Positions 35,311-42,992 of a stretch of DNA of 64,000 bases are shown piece after piece; within the stretch, counting starts at the first letter, position 1; every line of letters starts with the position of its first letter. The DNA is from CALDTK01 sp965215115 (GTDB taxonomy: Bacteria > Bacteroidota > Bacteroidia > Chitinophagales > Saprospiraceae). The notes below the pieces were generated by a model, which was given only the letters and a program-made list of their open reading frames with translations, was not told the DNA's origin and did not search any database. The stretch lies in the NCBI GenBank assembly GCA_965215115.1, contig OZ244050.1:4526001-4590000 (forward strand). The letters are read 5' to 3'. The position numbers were made by a program, and so were the translations under genes.

Positions 35311-36711
35311 TTACCCGAGGGCGGCCCTCAGGCGGTCCATCGCCTCGGTGGCGAGTCTCTCGGCCGCGGCGGCGTCGGTGCTCTCGGCAATGACGCGCAT
35401 GATGGGCTCGGTGTTGCTGGCGCGCAGGTGCACCCAACCCTCGGGCAGGTCGATCTTGAGGCCGTCCTGGTGGTCGACCTCGGCCCCGGCGTAGCTCTTC
35501 GCCACGGCCGCGAGGGCCGCCGGCACGACGCTCGCGTCCGGCACGGCGATCTTGTCCTTGACGATCTCGTAGTCCGGGTAGCTCGCCCGCAGCGCGCTGG
35601 CGGTCTTGCCGGAGGTCGCCAGGTGACTGAGGAGCAGGGCGATCCCGACGATGCTATCGCGGCCGTAGTGGAGCCCGGGGTAGATGATGCCGCCGTTGCC
35701 CTCGCCCCCGAGCACGGCGCCAACCTCACGCATCTTCGCGACGACGTGCACCTCGCCGACGGCCCCCGCGGCGTAGGGCTGGTCGTAGCGTCGGGCTACG
35801 TCACGCAGGGCCCGGCTGCTCGACAGGTTGCTGACGACGGGACCCGGGGTGTGCGCCAGCACGTAGTCCGCCACCGCGACCAGCGTGTACTCCTCCCCGA
35901 ACATGCTGCCGTCCTCGCTCACGAGCACGAGGCGGTCGACGTCCGGGTCGACGGCGATCCCGAGGGCGGCCTTCGGGCTGTCTGCGACGGCTTTCGCCAA
36001 AACGGCCAGGTTCTTCGGCAGGGGCTCGGCCTCGTGTTCGAAGTCTCCGCTCATCTCGTCGAAGAGCAGTTCGTAGCTGACGCCGAGGGCGTCCAGGAGC
36101 GGCGGCACGCTGATGGCGCCCGTGGAGTTGATGCAGTCCACGACCACGTGCAGCCCCGCCGCCCGGACGGCCTCGACGTCGACGAGCGGCAGCGCGCACA
36201 CCTCGGCAATGTGCGCGGCGATGTCGTCGGTGGAGCGACGGTAGGCTCCCAACTCGCGAACCAGTGGAAATTGGATATTCCCACCGTCGATAATCTCGAG
36301 GATGGCCTCCCCGTCGGCGGCTGACAAAAACTCCCCCCGCTCGTTGAGGAGTTTGAGGGCATTGTAGTCGTAGGGGTTGTGGCTAGCCGAGAGCACGATC
36401 CCGCCCTGGGCTCCGTGCCGCACGACCGCCACCTCGACGGTCGGCGTGGTGGACAGGTCGAGGTCGATCACGTCGATGCCGAGGAACCGCAGCGTCGAGG
36501 TCACGAACTGCGCCACGACCGGCCCGCTCATGCGCCCGTCGCGCCCGATGACCACGGTGGGCCGACCGGCGGAGACGCGCCCGTTGGTTTTGACGAAAGT
36601 CCCGTAAGCGCTCACGAAGTCGAGCAAAGTTTGCGGCGTAAGGTCCCCCGAGGGGTCAGACGAGGTGCCGATGGTGCCGCGGACGCCCGAGACGGAGACT
36701 TTTAGTGCCAT
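35311..36711 (-). CDS. glmM: Phosphoglucosamine mutase
   Basis: Interconverts glucosamine-6- and glucosamine-1-phosphate for UDP-GlcNAc synthesis. The 466-residue product has SVSGVRGTIG at the start, the phosphoserine loop VLSASHNPYDYNALKL near residue 105, the metal loop IAVDPDVDRLVLV, the sugar-binding GGEGNGGIIYP and the C-terminal phosphate loop LRASNTEPIMRVI. The Met at 36711 is supported by a -7-like box. Bacteroidota GlmM-type enzymes look like this; phosphomannomutase activity is a possible alternative. It sits next to murB, consistent with cell-wall precursor supply. Confidence 0.88.
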   Translation of the reverse strand: MALKVSVSGVRGTIGTSSDPSGDLTPQTLLDFVSAYGTFVKTNGRVSAGRPTVVIGRDGRMSGPVVAQFVTSTLRFLGIDVIDLDLSTTPTVEVAVVRHGAQGGIVLSASHNPYDYNALKLLNERGEFLSAADGEAILEIIDGGNIQFPLVRELGAYRRSTDDIAAHIAEVCALPLVDVEAVRAAGLHVVVDCINSTGAISVPPLLDALGVSYELLFDEMSGDFEHEAEPLPKNLAVLAKAVADSPKAALGIAVDPDVDRLVLVSEDGSMFGEEYTLVAVADYVLAHTPGPVVSNLSSSRALRDVARRYDQPYAAGAVGEVHVVAKMREVGAVLGGEGNGGIIYPGLHYGRDSIVGIALLLSHLATSGKTASALRASYPDYEIVKDKIAVPDASVVPAALAAVAKSYAGAEVDHQDGLKIDLPEGWVHLRASNTEPIMRVIAESTDAAAAERLATEAMDRLRAALG

Positions 36712-36717
36712 GGGCGG

Positions 36718-36724
36718 CAATGTA
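36718..36724 (-). promoter_or_regulatory. Putative -7 box (TACATTG) before glmM
   Basis: On the minus strand TACATTG ends six bases before the ATG at 36711, the same spacing class as the plus-strand examples. Confidence 0.45.
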
Positions 36725-36736
36725 GGGATGGGAGCG

Positions 36737-37780
36737 TCAGAACACGTTGACCTCCATCTCGAGCGCGATGCCGAACTTGGCCTTCACGTCTCCCCGGATC
36801 TCCTGCGCCAGGTCGTACAGCTCCCGCCCTACCCCACCGCCGTGGTTGACCAGCACCAGCGCCTGCCGGTCGTGGACCCCGATGGCGCCCCGGCGGTGGC
36901 CCTTCCAGCCGGCCCGCTCGATGAGCCAGCCCGCGGGCACCTTCCTTCCGCCGCCCGGGAGCTCGTAGCTCGGCGCGCTCGGGTGCGCGGCGGCGAAGAC
37001 CTCGTACTCAGTTTGCGTTAGCTCGGGATTCTTAAAGAAACTGCCGCTGTTGCCGATCTCGGCTGGGTCGGGCAACTTGGACCGGCGGATCGCCATGACG
37101 GCAGTGGAAATGTGTTTTGGCGAAAGCCGCTGCTGGCCTTCCCCCTTGCCCACGCCCTGCGCGGCCACGTGCGCGCTCACGTCCCCGTAGTCCGCGCGCA
37201 GGTCGTGCCGATCGACCGTGAGCCGGAAGGTCACCTCGGTGATGATGTACTGCCCGGCAAGTTCGCGCTTGAAGACGCTGTCGCGGTAGCCGAAGCGGCA
37301 CTCGTCCGCGTCGAAGGTGCGCAGCCGGAGCGTCTCGCGGTGCAGGGCCCGCAGCGCCACGAAGCGATCCTTGAGCTCGACGCCGTAGGCCCCGATGTTC
37401 TGGATCGGCCCCGCGCCCACGCTCCCGGGGATGAGGCTCAGGTTCTCGAGCCCGCCGTAGCCCGCGTCCACCGTGAAGACGACGAACTCGTGCCAGTTCT
37501 CGCCCGCGGCCGCCGTCACGAGCGCAAGGTCGCCTTTCGGCAAAACCGTCACGCCGCGCAGGTCCAGGTGCAGGACGAGCCCGGGGACGTCACGCGTGAG
37601 GAGCAGATTGGACCCGCCACCGAGGACCAGCGTTGGTTGTTCGGCGCGCAGGGCCTCGCGGAGGCCACCCAAACTCGTGGCGCGGTAGTATCGCTCGGCG
37701 CTGGCCTCCAGCCCGAAGGTATTGAAGGGCCGCAGCGAAACTCCGTGTTGGAGCGTGTTCGGTGGCGAAGTTTGGGTCAA
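36737..37780 (-). CDS. murB: UDP-N-acetylmuramate dehydrogenase
   Basis: FAD enzyme that reduces UDP-GlcNAc-enolpyruvate to UDP-MurNAc. The 347-residue product is the E. coli-type (type I) MurB: FNTFGLEASAERY, LVLGGGSNLLLT (FAD loop), SLIPGSVGAGPIQNIGAYGVEL, FGYRDSVFK, GNSGSFFKNPEL with the catalytic serine, and AGWLIERAGWKG. Hairpin-word copies encode VLPKG and LSPK. It is followed by glmM after 25 bases on the same strand, so joint transcription is likely. Confidence 0.95.
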   Translation of the reverse strand: MTQTSPPNTLQHGVSLRPFNTFGLEASAERYYRATSLGGLREALRAEQPTLVLGGGSNLLLTRDVPGLVLHLDLRGVTVLPKGDLALVTAAAGENWHEFVVFTVDAGYGGLENLSLIPGSVGAGPIQNIGAYGVELKDRFVALRALHRETLRLRTFDADECRFGYRDSVFKRELAGQYIITEVTFRLTVDRHDLRADYGDVSAHVAAQGVGKGEGQQRLSPKHISTAVMAIRRSKLPDPAEIGNSGSFFKNPELTQTEYEVFAAAHPSAPSYELPGGGRKVPAGWLIERAGWKGHRRGAIGVHDRQALVLVNHGGGVGRELYDLAQEIRGDVKAKFGIALEMEVNVF

Positions 37781-37798
37781 GGTCGGGGCGGCTTGGCG

Positions 37799-38356
37799 CT
37801 ACTCGAAGGCGGGGACGAGGGTCGTGTCGACGGGCGCGAGTTCGTAGAGGGGGTAGCCCCAGTAGCCGGGGTTGCGGAAGACCGGGAGGCTACGCGTGGC
37901 GTTGATCTCCGGCGCCTCGCCGCCGTCCTGTCGGAGGCGCAGGAGGCCCTCGTCGGTCTCGACGTAGATGGAGTAACCGTCGGCGGGCTGGTCCAAGGCC
38001 TCGCGCGTGAGGCCCCTGCCGGACCACTCCGCGGTGACCTGCTTGACCGGCAACTGGAGCTCGATGGTCTGGTCGGCGCCGAGGCTGCGGTTGGTGACGA
38101 GCGCCAGCAGGGGCGCCCCGATCGTGAATAGAATGATGGCCGTGGCGATGGCCTGGAAGCGGCCGAGGAAGGTCTCGAGCGCGAGGCAACTGAGCAGTCC
38201 CACAACCAGTCCGGCGCCCGCCCCAACGGTGGCCGCGCGAATGATGAGCTCGCCGGCGTTGACGGTCGCGTCGACGGTCGGGAGCTCGAGCGACCACCCG
38301 ATCACGCAGGCGACCCCACCCAAGAAAGCCAAGACCACCAGCGCACTTCGGAGCAT
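37799..38356 (-). CDS. Unknown membrane protein
   Basis: A 185-residue protein with an N-terminal membrane helix (LVVLAFLGGVACVIGW), two central ones (AATVGAGAGLVVGLLSCLAL; IATAIILFTIGAPLLALV) and an extracytoplasmic C-terminal domain ending RNPGYWGYPLYELAPVDTTLVPAFE. I do not recognise a family. It lies between murB and the ABC exporter on the same strand with short gaps, so it may be co-transcribed. Confidence 0.6.
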   Translation of the reverse strand: MLRSALVVLAFLGGVACVIGWSLELPTVDATVNAGELIIRAATVGAGAGLVVGLLSCLALETFLGRFQAIATAIILFTIGAPLLALVTNRSLGADQTIELQLPVKQVTAEWSGRGLTREALDQPADGYSIYVETDEGLLRLRQDGGEAPEINATRSLPVFRNPGYWGYPLYELAPVDTTLVPAFE

Positions 38357-38365
38357 ACGGAGACG

Positions 38366-38372
38366 TAAGTTA
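38366..38372 (-). promoter_or_regulatory. Putative -7 box (TAACTTA)
   Basis: TAACTTACG on the minus strand lies about nine bases before the ATG at 38356, inside the 23-base gap after the ABC gene. Confidence 0.35.
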
Positions 38373-38379
38373 GAGAAGA

Positions 38380-40224
38380 CTAGACCTGTTCGAACTGGAG
38401 TTTCGCGAGGGAGGCGTAGAGGCTGTCGGGCCGGGCGTTGAGCTCGTCGTGGGTCCCGGACTCGACCACCTCCCCGCCGTCGATCACGAAGATGCGGTCG
38501 ACGTCGCGCACGGTCGCCAGGCGGTGCGCGATCACGAAGCTCGTCCGGCCTTCCATCAGTCGGTCGAGCGCCTCCTGGACCACGCGTTCCGACTCGGCGT
38601 CGAGGCTCGAGGTGGCCTCGTCGAGCAGGAGCACCCTGGGGTCTTTGAGCAGCGCCCGCGCGATGGCGATGCGCTGGCGCTGCCCGCCGCTGAGTTTGAC
38701 GCCGCGCTCGCCGACTAGCGTCTCGAGCCCTTCCGGGAAGCGCTCGATGAACTCCAGGGCGTTGGCCTGGTGGGCCGCCTCGGCGATCTGCTCGCGGGTG
38801 GCCGACGGGCGGCCGTAGCCGATGTTGTCCGCGATGCTGCCGGCGAACAGCAGCACCTCCTGCGGGACGATCCCGAGGTGCGAGCGGTAAGTGGGCAGGT
38901 CGATGTCGCGGATCTCGCGTCCGTCGAGCGTGATCGAGCCGCGGTAGCCTTCGTAAAAGCGGAGGAGGAGCTGGAGGACGGTCGACTTGCCGGCGCCACT
39001 CGGTCCGACGAGGGCGATGCGTTCGCCGGCGCGCACGGACAGGGACAGCTGCTTGAGCACCTCCATGTCGGGTCGGCTCGGGTAGCGGAACTGCACGCTC
39101 TCGAAGCGGATGTTGCCCTGGATGGCGGGTTCGGTGTGCGGGGTGCGTGGTGCGGGGTGCGGGGCTTCGGTGGGCTCGCGGAGGATGTCGCGGATGCGCT
39201 CGGTCGCGCCGATGGCCCCGACGAGCTCGGTGTAGAAGTTGCCCAGCCCCGCGATGGCCCCGCCGAGGATCGCGGTGTAGAGCGCGAACTCCAGCAGATC
39301 GCCGGAGGCCATCTCGCCGCTCTGCACGAGCGTGGCGCCCTGGTAGATGATGAAGAACAGCGCCCCAAATAAGAACGTGATGATGAAGACGCTAAAGGCC
39401 GCGCGCATCCTCGCGAACTTCAGACTCACGTCGACGGTGATGTCCTGCGCCGCGGAGTAGCGCCGGCGCTCGAGCCCCTCGTTGACGTAGGCCTTGACGG
39501 CCTGGATGCTCTGGATCGACTCGCCGAGGATGTTGTTGGTCTCCGCGAGGGCCTCCTGGCGCTGCTTGGAGAGCCTGCGGACGTAACGCCCGAAGAAGAT
39601 GGCCCCGACGACGACCACCGGGAAAGTGAGCAGCATGATGAGGCTCAGCTTCGGCATCCGGAACACGATGAAGGCGATCCCGAAGACCAGGATGAGCACC
39701 TGCCTGAGGAACTCGGCGATCGTGATCGAGAAGGCGCTGTAGAGCTTCTCGACGTCGGCGGTGAGGCGACTGATGAGTTCGCCGCTGCGGTTTTTCTCGA
39801 AGAAGAAGATCGGCAGCGCGATGAGGCGCCCGAACACGGCCCGGCGTACATCGGCGATGCCCAGCTCACTCACCCGCGCGAAGAGCAGTACCCGGAAGTA
39901 ACTCACGACGCTCTGCGCGATCAGGATGACGAGCATCGCGAGTCCGAGCGTCTGCACCGACCACCCGAGGGTGCCCTCGCCGTTGGCCGCGCGCACCATC
40001 TCCCCGATGAGGTACGGGAAGGCCATGAAGACGAGGCTGCTCAGGCTGAGCAGTACCATCCCAATGATCAGCGACCATTTGTACGGCCGGATAAACTCGA
40101 AGATCCCGAGGGCTTCTCTGAGCTGCGCCTTGGTTACGGTCTTGCGCTTCCCCGGGGCCACGGCGGCATCGGGGGCGGCGGTGGTGGCCAGCGGCGGGGG
40201 GGAAGGGGATTGGGCTGCGGCCAT
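38380..40224 (-). CDS. ABC exporter, fused permease-ATPase (MsbA-like)
   Basis: A 614-residue type-IV half-transporter that would work as a homodimer in the inner membrane. The N-terminal half has six hydrophobic helices starting FIRPYKWSLIIGMVLLSLSS; the nucleotide-binding half has Walker A LVGPSGAGKST, Q-loop IVPQEVLLFAG, signature VKLSGGQRQRIAIARAL, Walker B VLLLDEATSSLD and switch histidine IAHRLATV. This class exports lipids or drugs; which one cannot be told. The start is the Met at 40224 (MAAAQSPSP). Confidence 0.9.
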   Translation of the reverse strand: MAAAQSPSPPPLATTAAPDAAVAPGKRKTVTKAQLREALGIFEFIRPYKWSLIIGMVLLSLSSLVFMAFPYLIGEMVRAANGEGTLGWSVQTLGLAMLVILIAQSVVSYFRVLLFARVSELGIADVRRAVFGRLIALPIFFFEKNRSGELISRLTADVEKLYSAFSITIAEFLRQVLILVFGIAFIVFRMPKLSLIMLLTFPVVVVGAIFFGRYVRRLSKQRQEALAETNNILGESIQSIQAVKAYVNEGLERRRYSAAQDITVDVSLKFARMRAAFSVFIITFLFGALFFIIYQGATLVQSGEMASGDLLEFALYTAILGGAIAGLGNFYTELVGAIGATERIRDILREPTEAPHPAPRTPHTEPAIQGNIRFESVQFRYPSRPDMEVLKQLSLSVRAGERIALVGPSGAGKSTVLQLLLRFYEGYRGSITLDGREIRDIDLPTYRSHLGIVPQEVLLFAGSIADNIGYGRPSATREQIAEAAHQANALEFIERFPEGLETLVGERGVKLSGGQRQRIAIARALLKDPRVLLLDEATSSLDAESERVVQEALDRLMEGRTSFVIAHRLATVRDVDRIFVIDGGEVVESGTHDELNARPDSLYASLAKLQFEQV

Positions 40225-40448
40225 GTCACGCAAGGAACGAGTGGGTCCCGGTTTGGGTCGAGCGCCAAAGGTAGAGTAAGCGTCACGAGGTGGGTCGGGG
40301 GCGGGTCAGGAAATGGGGTGGGTAAGTGGGTGTGGAGAGGATATGATTGGGCCTTGCGGGGTGAGGGCGGGGCGAGTTGTGGTTGTTTGGCGCTGTCGGG
40401 TGTTCGGGGTCGTACGACGGGGCTCTGCGTAACTGCTCGTCACACGGG

Positions 40449-40474
40449 ACCTGGCGGAGCCAGGCAAACACGGC
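40449..40474 (-). repeat. Solo arm of a dispersed 26-bp repeat
   Basis: The 26 bases on the minus strand start GCCGTGTTTGCCTGGCTC and are nearly identical to the arms of the inverted repeats at 55492-55583 and 55626-55717. Their first 14 bases also begin the terminal repeats at 62143 and 62539. Here only one arm is present. Confidence 0.8.
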
Positions 40475-40652
40475 TCGTCATGCCTGCCCATCCGCACACC
40501 GCAGGGCGATTTGACGTCGAGCCGTAAGGCAACCCGTAGCGGTCTTTCGTGCCCCCGGGGCGTGGTAGGTAGAACCGCGATCAAATTCCGGATCGGCCTG
40601 CCGGAAGTCTCGCCGGGCGGCTATCTTCGCCCCCGTCGCGGCATGGGGGGAC

Positions 40653-40667
40653 GGCTTTCGCCAAAAC
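40653..40667 (-). repeat. Intergenic copy of the iterated mini-hairpin word upstream of tRNA-Arg
   Basis: Perfect GGC-GAAA-GCC copy, 20 bases before the tRNA gene. Confidence 0.9.
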
Positions 40668-40687
40668 TCTGGTGCGCGCGGTGAGTC

Positions 40688-40759
40688 GGTTCCGTAGTAC
40701 AACGGATAGTATACAGGTTTCCGGAGCCTGGGATGGTGGTTCGATTCCACCCGGGACCA
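40688..40759 (+). tRNA. tRNA-Arg (anticodon CCG)
   Basis: A complete cloverleaf of 72 bases folds by hand. Acceptor GGTTCCG pairs with CGGGACC with one T-G pair. The D stem GTAC/GTAT has a short loop, the anticodon stem CAGGT/GCCTG encloses loop TTCCGGA with anticodon CCG, and the T arm is GGTGG-TTCGATT-CCACC. The discriminator is A and the 3' CCA is not encoded, which fits the CCA-adding enzyme at 19844-21265. It reads CGG arginine codons, useful in this GC-rich genome. Confidence 0.95.
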
Positions 40760-40766
40760 CATGATG

Positions 40767-40808
40767 AGCCCGCGAGCAGCTACACGGAGCCGCTCGTGGG
40801 CTTTTTTT
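40767..40808 (+). terminator. Terminator after tRNA-Arg
   Basis: AGCCCGCGAGC at 40767-40777 pairs with GCTCGTGGGCT at 40792-40802 through one G-T pair and is followed by seven Ts. Confidence 0.8.
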
Positions 40809-40852
40809 ACGGCCTTTACGGCGCTCGCGGACCGGGTCAAACGCCGCTCACG

Positions 40853-40888
40853 AAAACAGGCCACCCGCCCGGGGGGCGAGCGGCCTGT
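40853..40888 (-). terminator. Terminator of the minus-strand kinase-like gene
   Basis: On the minus strand ACAGGCC at the base, with an inner GC-rich stem, pairs with GGCCTGT and runs into TTTT; it lies 34 bases past the stop at 40922. The two terminators at 40767 and 40853 protect convergent units. Confidence 0.75.
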
Positions 40889-40921
40889 CGGTTTGTTTCT
40901 CATTTACCCCTCGCCCGGCGG

Positions 40922-42112
40922 TCAACTCACGATGCCGGCGCGGCTCGGGATGGTCGTAAACTTAAGCTTTATCGACGGGTTCGGCTCGGCGGCGTCGGAG
41001 AGTTTGCCGTTCATCTCGGCGGCGAGCTGGCGGGCGTACTTCAACTCGCCCGCGTCGACGGCGGGGGCGTCCTGGCGGCCGGACTCGTCCACGAGCGTCA
41101 GGTTGGCGTTGTTGCCCTCCTTGGTGAGGGTCGCCTTGAGGGCGGTCGAACCGTGGCGAAACGCGTAGCCGACGAGTTCGGCGAAGAGCATCGTGAACGG
41201 GATCGCCTGGTCGAGCGGGAGGCGCAGGGGCATGGAGTCGACCTCGAGGCGACCGCCGTGCGGGGCGGTCAGACTCACGAGCGTGTCGTCGTACTTCTCG
41301 AAGAAGGACTCGACGGCGACCTCGAACCCGGTCCCGGAGTCGAACCCGCTCTGCATCATGGCCTGGATCCCGGCCTCGTGGGCGGCGAGTTGGTTGGGCC
41401 CGGAGCCGGGCTCGGCCACGGGGATGCGCGAGGTGTAGACCTTGAGGAGGTTGCGCAGGCGCTTCAGGGAGCCCGTCGCGGCGCCGGCGGTCTGCGTGCG
41501 GGCTTCCGCGAAACCCTGTTCGGCCTCGGCCTGCGCGGCGCGGGCCTTGGCGATGTCGTTTTTGAGCTTCTTGACCGTCGCGACGAAGATCAGGATCAGG
41601 GCCGCGATGATGGCCGCGGCGATCCCGATGGCGGTGTAGAGCCTAGTGTTCGAGGCGCTCCTGGCGGCGCTGAGCTCCCGGGCGATCTGTTCCTTCTCGG
41701 CCAGGGCGGCGGCCTCGGTCGCGGCGGCGGCCTCGGCGGCGGCCTGGGCGGCGGTGAGGTCGTCGGCCTGCTCGAGGAGGTCGGCCTCGGCGTCGAGGGC
41801 CTGGGCCTTGGCGAACTCCGGGATGGATTTCGTGCGGCGGTTGGCGGCCGAGTCGGCGCGGGCGAGGGTACGGATGGCGCGGGCCTGCAGGCGGAGGTCA
41901 CCGCTGGCCTCGGCCGCGGCGATCGCGTCGCGGAGGACGTAGTAGTCGACGTTGTTGCGCTCGTAGCTGATCTCGGCCGCGCGCACGAGGCGCTCGGTCT
42001 CGGCGGTGGCCTGCGCTGTAGCGGGTTTTGGCGAAAGCCCAATCAGCAAGCACAGCAGCGGGACGATCGCGCGAGAGGCGGACAAACGGAAGAGCATAAA
42101 TGGGGTGAGCAT
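40922..42112 (-). CDS. Histidine-kinase-like protein lacking an evident phospho-acceptor histidine
   Basis: A 396-residue protein: signal peptide, a short periplasmic helical region with TPR-like phrases (AAEISYERNNVDYYVLRDAIAAAEASGDLRLQARAI), an alanine-rich coiled coil, a membrane helix (TAIGIAAAIIAALILIFVATV, about residues 170-190), a cytoplasmic coiled coil and a C-terminal ATPase-like domain with an N-box remnant (FAELVGYAFRHGS). This plan matches Bacteroidota HisKA_2-type kinases. The expected HxxKNNL box is replaced by SLKRLRNLLKVYTSRI with no histidine, and the G-boxes are weak. It may be a pseudokinase or sensor scaffold. Start taken at 42112. Confidence 0.65.
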   Translation of the reverse strand: MLTPFMLFRLSASRAIVPLLCLLIGLSPKPATAQATAETERLVRAAEISYERNNVDYYVLRDAIAAAEASGDLRLQARAIRTLARADSAANRRTKSIPEFAKAQALDAEADLLEQADDLTAAQAAAEAAAATEAAALAEKEQIARELSAARSASNTRLYTAIGIAAAIIAALILIFVATVKKLKNDIAKARAAQAEAEQGFAEARTQTAGAATGSLKRLRNLLKVYTSRIPVAEPGSGPNQLAAHEAGIQAMMQSGFDSGTGFEVAVESFFEKYDDTLVSLTAPHGGRLEVDSMPLRLPLDQAIPFTMLFAELVGYAFRHGSTALKATLTKEGNNANLTLVDESGRQDAPAVDAGELKYARQLAAEMNGKLSDAAEPNPSIKLKFTTIPSRAGIVS

Positions 42113-42218
42113 AAGGGGTACCGAGCCTAACGAGGCACGGGTGGGTAAGGTGTCTGGCCGACACACATGTTGATAACTTGACACACGACGACGGCGCGGT
42201 CGTACGATGGCCCGCGGG

Positions 42219-42848
42219 CTAGTCCTCGATGTTGTAGATCTGCGAGACCTTCGCGAGGATGGCGTCGAAGTCGATATTGAGGTCGACGATCTCCCCGGTG
42301 GCGAGGTCGAACACCCAGCCGTGCACGGTGAGGCCGCGGCGCTTGACGGCCCGCTGCACGACGGCCGCCTTGAGGGCGTTGATGGCCTGCTCCTCGACGT
42401 TGAGCTCGACGAGGCGCCGGTAGCGCTGCTCCTCGTCGGCGATGCCCTCGAGCTCGGCCATGTGCGTGCGGTACACGTCGCGCACGTTGCGCAGCCACGG
42501 GTTGAGGATCCCGAGGTCGGCGCTCTGCATCCCGGCCTTGATCCCGCCGCAGCCGTAGTGCCCGCAGACGACGACGTGGTCGACCTCGAGGTGGCGCACG
42601 GCGTACTCGATGACGGACATCACGTTGAGGTCCGTGTTGGGGACCATGTTGGCGATGTTGCGGTGGACGAACACGTCGCCCGGCCCGACGCCCATCAGCT
42701 CTTCGGCCGTCACGCGGCTGTCCGAACAGCCGATGTAAAGGATGGAGGGGTTCTGGCCCTTCGCGAGGGTCGTGAAGTAGTCGGCGTCCTCGGCGAGGCG
42801 CTCCTGGATCCAGGTCTTGTTGCGGGTGAAGATTGATGCGATGTCCAT
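42219..42848 (-). CDS. can: Beta-class carbonic anhydrase
   Basis: Zinc enzyme that interconverts CO2 and bicarbonate in the cytoplasm. The 209-residue product has the zinc ligands and catalytic dyad in YIGCSDSRV and CGHYGCGG, plus VFVHRNIANMV and SVIEYAVRHLEVDHVVV. It is full length and probably a single-gene unit, with a -7 box (TATCCTTG) six bases before the ATG. Confidence 0.95.
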   Translation of the reverse strand: MDIASIFTRNKTWIQERLAEDADYFTTLAKGQNPSILYIGCSDSRVTAEELMGVGPGDVFVHRNIANMVPNTDLNVMSVIEYAVRHLEVDHVVVCGHYGCGGIKAGMQSADLGILNPWLRNVRDVYRTHMAELEGIADEEQRYRRLVELNVEEQAINALKAAVVQRAVKRRGLTVHGWVFDLATGEIVDLNIDFDAILAKVSQIYNIED

Positions 42849-42853
42849 GGCCG

Positions 42854-42861
42854 CAAGGATA
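42854..42861 (-). promoter_or_regulatory. Putative -7 box (TATCCTTG) before carbonic anhydrase
   Basis: TATCCTTG on the minus strand ends five bases before the ATG at 42848, again suggesting a very short leader. Confidence 0.5.
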
Positions 42862-42992
42862 CGGGTTTACGGCAGAGGTCCGCGACGCCGCAACCACTTA
42901 GATTGCCGAAAAGTGGAATGTATGTGCGCATAGATTCCACAATGGCCCGCTGAGCCGGGAGTATTCCGACAATTTGTTTCAACTTCGCCTCC

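Larger units (their letters stand above)
40225..40687. other. 463-bp intergenic stretch before the tRNA
   Basis: No gene is seen. The left part should hold the promoter of the ABC exporter, with a TACCTTTGG box on the minus strand around 40270. The right part holds a repeat arm at 40449-40474 and an iterated hairpin word at 40653-40667. Confidence 0.55.
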
